The notes beneath the pieces are model-generated. The model had not been told where the DNA came from, made no database searches, and saw nothing but the letters and a program-made list of their open reading frames with translations. The position numbers and the translations under genes were made by a program. DNA of 64,000 nucleotides. Origin: Rotaria sp. Silwood1. Taxonomy: Eukaryota > Rotifera > Eurotatoria > Philodinida > Philodinidae. Where the stretch lies: NCBI GenBank assembly GCA_905250075.1, contig CAJNOP010000326.1, forward strand, positions 156,575 through 220,574, written 5' to 3'. Below, one piece after another: positions 57,541 through 64,000 of this stretch; position 1 is the first letter of the stretch; the number at the start of each line of letters is the position of its first letter.

Positions 57541-57990
57541 TTATATAAAAATACGATCTACACATTGACGTCGACATCCGCCACAACATTTTTGTTCACC
57601 TTCACATTCACTATCATCATTACATCGAGCAAAACAAATGCCTCTTCCATCTGATGATGATGGACAAAGTCCTGGTTTATTAGAATTTCGTTCAGGTGGT
57701 TGTACATTATTGGGACAGCAGACAGCATAAGCATCGTTCAGTGCAATCGCGCATTGGTGTGTTGGTGGGCATTCACGATCAATGGAACCACGTCCACAAA
57801 AATAATCAACCAGTGGAGTCTCTTCTCGGTCACATGGACTTTTTGTTGCACACACATTAACTGTTCATTGGAGTCACGTTTAACACCATATTGACAATAA
57901 ATCATACACATACGAAGAACCTGAAACTAATGTAGCAGATAGTGCGATGCACAAGACGAGAATAAAACTAACCAAAGTGACTCGTATCAT
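57541..57990 (-). pseudogene. secreted Cys-rich protein with WAP domain, frame broken near the 5' end
   Basis: The main frame (57855-57541, no ATG) encodes two Cys-rich modules: a first with CATKSPC ... CPPTHQCAIALNDAYAVCCP, similar to lustrin-type Cys modules, and a C-terminal WAP four-disulfide core with all eight cysteines (LCP, ICF, ARC, SEC, KCC, GGC, RQC). Upstream on the same strand, ATG 57990 starts a good signal peptide (MIRVTLVSFILVLCIALS), and between them another frame encodes an antistasin-like RMCMIYCQYGVKRDSN. These three parts are in different phases: one shift lies near 57920 and another at a short TG run near 57853. No introns fit, so the gene is probably broken, or the assembly has small indels. 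WAP proteins are typically secreted protease inhibitors or antimicrobials. Confidence 0.55.
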
Positions 57991-58923
57991 TAGAAATAAA
58001 TGATGAAATCAAAACGCGTAAATATTTTCGAGGTGCTTCATTTTTTACATGATTGATTGTCAGCTGACGAATATACCCACATCGCGTTATTTTAGAATAA
58101 AATTTGTTTTCTTTGCTTCTTGGTAAGTATTTATTTCATTTAAAAGATAGTTGTTTCACATACACGAAGACAGCCATTACAACATTGTTGCTCTTCAATA
58201 TCGGTATTATGACAGAGATACTGGTTATATATACTGAAGTTGGGAGAATACCATTAGTCTTTGCTTAAAATTTTAAGAAGCCTATATAATGGAAGCATTG
58301 CTCAGAGTAACATCTATTGATACGATTTATAAAAAACAAGTAACAGCAAATATCAATTTACATGTTTCTTATTGATTGAAATGGACTGTATTCAAAAAGA
58401 AATCGAAATGAAAGACCATTGTTGATGCACAAGAAAAAACTGAAGATTGTCGAGCAATGTTTTGTGAATTGTTGACTTCTACTAATTTCGATAGATTGAA
58501 GTTAATTTCGAGACTCTATGTACTTTGAAACGATTTTCGACTGATTTAAATACTTGCAGTCGATTATCAAACATCTGTTAATCAATTATACTTGGATATT
58601 TTTAGTGATGGTCAGATTCCAAGGTGTATTATGGAAAACATGAAACACAATTAATTTATTATGAATTAAATCGAAATCTAACGAAGTGCTATAATAAACA
58701 TAATAAACACTTTCTAGTATTTTTTTTACTGAATTCCCCAATGAAATTAAGTAATTCTTTTGATATTTTTATGTCCATCTTTTGATTTCAAAGAAAATTG
58801 ATGCCTATTCGACTAAATTGTTTTCAAGAAATGATAAATACATTTTATTTGGAAGTTTTGAACAAAAGAAATAATATCATATTCTACTATATATATTTCA
58901 TGGGATTGATCAATAATGATAAT
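57991..58923. other. AT-rich intergenic stretch
   Basis: No gene seen. Promoter sequence for the WAP-type gene on the minus strand would lie at its left end. Confidence 0.4.
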
Positions 58924-59314
58924 ATGGGTGTGGGTGTGGGTGGATGTGGGTGTGGGTGTGGGTGTGGATGTGGATGTGGATAATCTCTCCAAACATCCAC
59001 ACCCACACCCCACACCCACACCCACACCCCACACCCACACCCACACCCACACACCCCACACCCCACCCTGCAGGGAGTTCTCAATTTGGGTGGGTGTGGG
59101 TAGGTGGGGTAGGATGGGTGTGCGTGTGGGTGTGGGAGTGTGGTTGTGAAGGTGTTGGTGTGGGTGTGGGCGTGGATGTGGAGTGTGTGGGTGTGGATGG
59201 GGTGGGGTGGGGATGTAGCGAAAATAAAAGTCATATAGACATGCACGCCAACATCTTATACCCACTTCACACACACATCCACACTCCACACCCACACTCA
59301 CACCCACACCCTCT
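58924..59314. repeat. compound telomere-like double hairpin (largest block)
   Basis: Four parts in order: G-rich (58924-58982), C-rich (58996-59070), then after a short unique spacer with CTGCAGGGAGTTCTC a second G-rich part (59090-59218), a spacer of about 45 bp, and a second C-rich part (59260-59314). Units are TGTGGG with variants such as GTGGAT and GTGTGGGGT. It looks like two fold-back units side by side, or one with an inversion. Long open frames on both strands are artefacts of the repeat. Confidence 0.85.
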
Positions 59315-61134
59315 CTGTGTTTCATTATTTTAGTTATATGCTTTTTTTTGCAATTCCTGAAAACTATACAGATGTTCAACTGATCGAATATCAGTGCACG
59401 TTATAAATTCTATTATTTCTAAATCAACTGTTGTTAAATTAATTATTCGTTCATAAAAATTTATTTGGTCATATGAATGAAATTCATCTTTTGCTAAAGT
59501 ATAAAAGGAAAAGAATATTTTGAACATTTTAGATATTTGAATAAATGTATTTCGGACTATAAAAGTGATGTTATTTTTTTTATGACAAAGAACAAATACG
59601 AGGTACCATCAAGAACGTTCAGTGGTAAAAAAATCTAATTCGAAAGAGATCTGTACATGGATGTACCATTCATAAAGAAATCATCAATGGTACATGATCG
59701 AAGGGTTGAAATATATTGAATTTTTTGATATTTTAGGACGAAGTTTTTAATAAAATTTTCAGTGAATTATTTTATGACAAAAAAAATCAAATTTTAACAA
59801 AAATAGTTGAGATATGCTACAAGGTTGTATAATTCGAATCGACCTAATAATATCCATTAGTTATTATAATTTATTTTAATCTTATATTCTAGTAGAAATA
59901 TTAGAATTTTCAACTGATGATATTTCTAAAGTACAAAAATTTCATTTATCCCGAACCGCTGGATGTTAATGTATGATTAAAGCCATGGACACATTAGAAG
60001 ACCCCCCTCTCCCTCAATGTAGAGGGACCTCTCCTTGAATAAAGGATGCTGATGGTAGATTAGAAGGTTCATCGATTTCTTCTGGCAAGTCTCCTGCAGC
60101 GAGTGGTCGGGTCTTCATATCTGTCTTTAGTTTCGTTGTTTCTAGGACTGACCTCTTTTAAGTGCGGGTGGGAGGTCTTCTAATGTGTCCATGGCTTTAG
60201 TCAATGAACATTTCTTCTAATGGAGTCATGAAGAAATTTTCCAGTTTTGATATAAAAAATATTCATTTACTAAAATTTTTTTATTTTCTATGTATTTTAC
60301 ATAGAATGTTCTAATGAGGAACATTTTTTTGCTTGATGGCCCTATTAGGAACAGTGCTTCTAATAAGAACAAATTCAATTACTCGCAAACTACCACTGAT
60401 TGCTTGATTAATATTCGAGATAATTGTTTGATTTATGTACCATTTGATGGAGCAGACATTTCTGCACTCAAATATGTAAAAATATTCTTTTATGATAAGA
60501 CATGATCTAATAAAAAAGGAAATATGAACAGCTCCCGAAAAGCTATTCTTATTAGAAGCATCGCCTGTACTCACGAAACGTGTCAATAATATTTTGTTAT
60601 CGGTCAATAATATTGTCTTATTTTGTATTATGTTTACTGTATTAGGAGCATCGGATTTATCGAGTGCATATTCTTAACTTTTGTTATAATTTTTCCTGAA
60701 TTTTTTGCATGGAACATATCAATCATCAATAAGATTATATGGCATAGCGAGTGGCTCAATACATTATTATTATTACATGTTTGTTTTTCTTTTCTTATTC
60801 ATATTTTTGTGACATCAAAAATAAAAGTTCTGATATTTTCTTGAAACAGATACAATATCTAGAACTACAATCTAGAAAAAGTTCAGTTATATGACTAAAA
60901 TCGTTTAATGTAATCAGTAACTACACTCAAACCCTATACACACTAAGAACATCTGATGATATTCATCTGATTGAGTCTCTCACTATCCAACATCAATTAA
61001 CTTTTTAATATATTAAAGAAGAAAAAAGATTAACGAAGTTTTCAATTAGAAGTTTTTATTGAAATTATTTTTTATCATTTTCAAGATTATCAAATAGTAA
61101 AAATTACAAATATTAATATTAAGTGATACACAAT
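59315..61134. other. AT-rich intergenic stretch with one MITE
   Basis: Apart from the MITE at 59980-60197 I see no gene or array. Short open frames near 60311-60844 lack any supporting feature. Confidence 0.4.
59980..60197. mobile_element. 218-bp MITE with TA target site
   Basis: TA (59978-59979 and 60198-60199) flanks AAGCCATGGACACATTAGAAG and its complement at the other end (ends in GTGTCCATGGCTT). The TIR is about 27 bp with one mismatch. The interior is GC-richer than its surroundings and non-coding. TA duplication suggests the Tc1/mariner group, but the end sequence is not diagnostic. Confidence 0.75.
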
Positions 61135-61386
61135 TTATAATAATTGCATAAAACGGTGTGTTTTATTATGTATTTTTGGAGCCTTTGAAATGCAATCTCC
61201 ACACAGATCATAATAAGTATTCTTATACAGGCATTCATGACACGTAAAACGACGATAGCGATCTTTTTTGCCACAATTCTTACATTTCCAGTGATTTTTG
61301 GGTTTTATTTGTACTTGGTATAACCATTGTGGTATTGGTATCACCCATGTCCATTGCTGTACTGGTACAAACGTCACTTGAGCCAT
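61135..61386 (-). CDS. small ZZ-type zinc-finger protein
   Basis: An 83-aa intronless protein from ATG 61386. Residues 1-31 are rich in Trp, Gln and Pro (QQWTWVIPIPQWLYQ). Residues 32-80 form a ZZ-like finger: Cys35-x2-Cys38, Cys49-x2-Cys52, Cys62-x2-Cys65, His73 and His77, with the typical Asp before the third pair (YYDLCGDC) and HRF near the end. ZZ fingers bind two zinc ions and usually recognise N-terminal residues or histone tails inside larger proteins; a stand-alone finger this small is uncommon. It may be complete or a fragment. Confidence 0.65.
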   Translation of the reverse strand: MAQVTFVPVQQWTWVIPIPQWLYQVQIKPKNHWKCKNCGKKDRYRRFTCHECLYKNTYYDLCGDCISKAPKIHNKTHRFMQLL

Positions 61387-61927
61387 TGTTTTTATTAATG
61401 TTGATGGTGACTGTTCTATGGTTTATATCAATGAACTAAAATCTGATGTAAACGTTTGAAAAATCGAGCAGATGCTAGTCGTAACAGACTCAATTATACA
61501 AGAGATATCTATGTTTTCCAATCGATTGGTACTAAGAATGTGAACTAAAGATGAATTTCATAGAGACATAAATATATAAATATGTACATGTACATCATAC
61601 ATAAAAATCGTTCGTGCATGACTATACATCATTATGGATATTTCCTCACTTCAAATGATATTTTGTCATGCACTTACTCATCTTATTTCAAAGGTATGAA
61701 TAAGAATTTCTCATCATATGTAAGTACAGAGTGTGGATGTCAAACGGCCATGACACATTTGTTTCGAACTTGCTTAAAGATCTGATGAAATGACTACAAT
61801 TCTGTATGATTTTTAGGAAAATTAAAAGAATTTAATTTATACTATTACATATAAACTGAGAAAAAAAAAGCCTGTAAGTAATGATATAAATTCATATTAG
61901 TGTTGCAACCCGTAGATTTCGTGGCAC
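61387..61927. other. intergenic stretch
   Basis: The upstream region of the ZZ-finger gene; no other gene or repeat seen. Confidence 0.35.
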
Positions 61928-61984
61928 GATGTTTCCGCGCCGACACTTCCACGCCGACATTTCCGCGCACGACACTTCCGCGCA
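61928..61984. repeat. GACACTTCCGCGC tandem repeat (four copies)
   Basis: Four successive 13-15-bp units vary around GACACTTCCGCGC (one has CCACGCC, one GACATTTCC). They directly precede the larger minisatellite. Confidence 0.75.
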
Positions 61985-62024
61985 AATGAATTTTCTCTCT
62001 TCTGTTTATGTTGAGCTAAGGCTA

Positions 62025-62590
62025 GAGGAATCACCTGGATTGCTATAGGAATTATCTGGGATGTTACGGAAATCACCTATGATGCTACAGGGATCATCTA
62101 TGATACTGAAAGGATCGCCTGGGATGCTAGATGGATCGCCTGAGTTGCTAGGTGATCACCTGAAATGCTAGAGGATTGCCTGAAATGCTATATGCATCTC
62201 CTATGATACTAAACGCATCCATTGGTGACGCTTGTAGAATCCCAGATGACCCCTCCAGCAACTCAGGCGATTCGTCTAGAATCCCAGGCGATGCGTCTAG
62301 TATCTCGGGCGATGATTCTACTATCCAGAGCAATGCCTCTAGTATCTCGGGCGATGTATGCAGCATTCCAGATGATCCTTCCAGCATCCTAGGTGGTTCC
62401 TGTAGTGTTCCCGATGAGCTCACCAGCAGTTCAAGTGATCCCTCTGGCATCCCAGGCGATGCCTCTAGCATCTCAGATGATCCCTCCAGTATCATAGACG
62501 ATCGCTCTAGCATCCGAAATGATTCCTTTAGCAATCCAGGTGATCCTTCTAGCATCTCAGGTGATCCCACCGATATCATAGGTGATCCAA
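62025..62590. repeat. 24-bp minisatellite that switches orientation
   Basis: From 62025 to about 62215 the unit reads GGATCACCTGGGATGCTAGA-like; from about 62216 to 62590 it reads as the complement, TCTAGCATCCCAGGCGATCC-like. The two halves can therefore pair. The period is about 24 bp, a multiple of three, so frames stay open on both strands (62176-62850 plus, 62148-62579 minus). The Ser/Asp/Pro-repeat peptides these give are probably not real proteins. Confidence 0.75.
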
Positions 62591-62594
62591 GGGG

Positions 62595-62995
62595 GAAACA
62601 GCGGACTTCAAGACTTCAAGACGTCAAAAGACTTCAACAGACTTCAACAGACTTCACCCGCTGTGACTTCATCTTTCCACAAGACTTCGAAAGACTTCTA
62701 AAGACTTCTGAAGACTTCATAGGACTTCAAAAGACTTCGCAAGACTTCACAAGACTTCGTATGACTTCATGGGACTTCATGGGACTTCAAAAAACTTTCA
62801 AAGACTTCGTTAGACTTCACAGACTTCGTGAGACTTCAGGTACTTCATGAGACTTCACGGATTTCATGAGACTTCAGAGACTTTGTAGGACTTCTTGAGA
62901 CTTTATAAGACTTCATCAGACTTCATCAGACTTCACAAGACTTTATAAAACTTCACAAGACTTCACAAGACTTTACAAGACTTCATAGGACTTCA
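62595..62995. repeat. AGACTTCA tandem array
   Basis: Several dozen copies of AGACTTCA, each followed by two to four variable bases (period about 10-12 bp), run for 400 bp. The array follows the 24-bp minisatellite without a gap. Confidence 0.85.
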
Positions 62996-63085
62996 AGAGG
63001 CAAATTCCATGTGTATTAAAAAATCTTATAGAAATTACATGAAACCTCTATAACATGCAAAAAAACAAAACTTATCAAATAGTAG

Positions 63086-63180
63086 GGGTGTCATTTACCG
63101 TTTACTTTATAATTAATATAAATTATTTATCATTTAATTTACGCGTAAATTAAATGGAAAGTAAATATAAATTGACACCC
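63086..63180. mobile_element. 95-bp miniature inverted-repeat element
   Basis: GGGTGTCATTTACCGTTTAC at the left and, in inversion, GGGTGTCAATTTATATTTAC at the right. The centre contains a perfect palindrome TTTAATTTACGCGTAAATTAAA-type (about 63136-63158). The ends resemble hAT-like MITE tips, but no target duplication is clear. Confidence 0.5.
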
Positions 63181-63392
63181 TTATTCATAACAGAGTAACT
63201 AGTGTCTTCCGAGAACCACGAACAGGAATGATATTGAAAATTGATTGCTCCCAAGAGTCTGTTTTGTGGAACTCACGTATATTTTCGAAGAAAATAGTGA
63301 GTGTACGTTTTCAGTTCGAGGTTTGATGGCTCTCTCTCCCCCCACCCGATTATAGACACTTAGCAACGAAGAAAAAAAAAATTACAGAAATT

Positions 63393-63408
63393 CCCCCCCC
63401 CCCCCCCC
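63393..63408. repeat. poly(C) tract, 16 C
   Basis: Sixteen C residues preceded by an A-run and TTACAGAAATT. The flanks (about 63345-63372 and 63405-63440) share an imperfect direct repeat ending TTAGCAACGAAG / TAAGCAACGAGG, so the tract lies inside a small local duplication. Confidence 0.85.
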
Positions 63409-63422
63409 GCCCTCCATTACAG

Positions 63423-63954
63423 CCCTAAGCAACGAGGATTAAATAATGGTGAAAATATTATTTTAGCTGCATTTAATCGTGCAAAAGAACTAGTTAGTAA
63501 TTTGAATATATTACCTTCATTAAAGAAATGCAATGCTTGTGAACTTAATGGTTTAAGTAAAAATATATTTGATAGTATTAGATTCAACATTAATTCGGAT
63601 ACTTATTCGGCAACGGATGCAGATTCTTCATCAGATTCTGAACCTGATTATGATGATGAAACAATGGAAAGTAATGAATTTAATAGTGATCTAATCAATG
63701 TAGATGAAGAAGATAAAGATGCGGCAACGACAGAAAGTGTTGATGAAATTAAAACTGAGAAAATAAATTTTACTGGTATGCGTATATTTGATTCGATCAA
63801 TCCAGCAATGAAAAACTCCTATTTTCAAGTGCAAATAAATAACAAGACTAAATTTATACACAAGCAAATGACTTGTTGGTTATTAACTGACAAAGCTAGC
63901 CGTTTATCGGCTGATAGATTATCACGAGTGATAGAAACAAACAAAAAGGATTAA
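63423..63954 (+). CDS. 3' exon of an unknown acidic protein
   Basis: The frame is open from before 63421 to TAA at 63952-63954 with no ATG near its start; ATTACAG at 63416-63422 is a plausible acceptor. The exon encodes about 177 aa: a segment NIILAAFNRAKELVSNLNIL, a KKCNACEL pair of cysteines, a strongly acidic Ser/Asp/Glu stretch (SSSDSEPDYDDETMESNEF), then a conserved-looking end FTGMRIFDSINPAMKNSYFQ and CWLLTDKASRLSADRLSRV. The last motif reminds me of uncharacterised proteins often found near transposon-related genes in invertebrates, but I cannot name the family. The N-terminal exons lie outside or in the unresolved poly(C) region. Confidence 0.5.
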
Positions 63955-64000
63955 AATTCTTCATCAGATTGATTTGGATAGATAAAACATTTCTTATAAA

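Noticed and set aside
58798..59379. Long overlapping frames on both strands rich in His-Thr-Pro or Gly-Val-Trp
   Set aside because: They are products of the telomere-like repeat, open in all frames because of its composition.
62176..62850. 224-codon Ser/Asp/Pro repeat protein
   Set aside because: The 24-bp minisatellite is open on both strands simply because its period is a multiple of three; no start context, signal or conserved non-repeat part, and the end runs into the AGACTTCA array.
62025..62995. CRISPR array
   Set aside because: Repeats are contiguous and degenerate without unique spacers, and the window is eukaryotic.
1..64000. tRNA or rRNA genes
   Set aside because: I looked for T-loop-like GGTTCGAATCC patterns and rRNA-like GC-rich blocks by eye and found none; a covariance-model scan would be needed to exclude them.

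Overview
The window looks like a piece of a bdelloid rotifer chromosome (Adineta or Rotaria type). The DNA is AT-rich and eukaryotic, and genes are either intronless or split by short GT-AG introns (50-65 bp in the clearest gene). It holds an NHL-repeat protein, a WWE plus ADP-ribosyltransferase protein and rhodopsin-like receptors, all families commonly expanded in bdelloids. Many blocks of TGTGGG-like repeat, the unit known for Adineta telomeres, are scattered through it. The genus cannot be settled from sequence alone.

Layout. 0-8 kb: a piggyBac-like non-autonomous element, a broken unknown ORF between two telomere-like hairpins, then a 1261-aa membrane protein on the minus strand joining a GBP/atlastin-like GTPase domain, thrombospondin type 1-like repeats and a C-terminal Hint (hedgehog/intein-type) domain. 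8-13.4 kb: a second piggyBac-like element carrying telomere-like DNA, a 5'-truncated FCP1/NIF-type phosphatase domain, and a WWE-ART gene. 17-20.5 kb: a 7TM receptor and a complete eight-exon M14 metallocarboxypeptidase. 25-26 kb: an NHL beta-propeller exon. 29.3-29.6 kb: a two-exon coiled-coil microgene. 31.4-32 kb: a mariner-like foldback element. 33.5-39.1 kb: a non-LTR retrotransposon with one nonsense codon and one frameshift in ORF2. 40-43 kb: telomere-like blocks and a hAT-like element with a long foldback inside it. 43-44.75 kb: an SLC33A1-like acetyl-CoA transporter. 45.4-49.6 kb: a nest of non-autonomous transposons. 55.5-56.6 kb: a second 7TM receptor. 57.5-58 kb: a broken secreted WAP-domain gene. 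58.9-59.3 kb: the largest telomere-like compound hairpin. 61-64 kb: a small ZZ-like zinc-finger gene, minisatellites (one switches orientation) and the 3' exon of an unknown acidic protein.

The genes do not form a pathway. Three themes recur: surface or secreted proteins (receptors, carboxypeptidase, WAP, NHL, the GTPase-TSP1-Hint protein); dense TIR/foldback elements, often nested; and telomere-like hairpins lying at the edges of broken or partial genes. The strongest candidate for something undescribed is the GTPase-TSP1-Hint fusion. Next is the dispersed telomere-like hairpin family, including a copy inside a piggyBac-like element.
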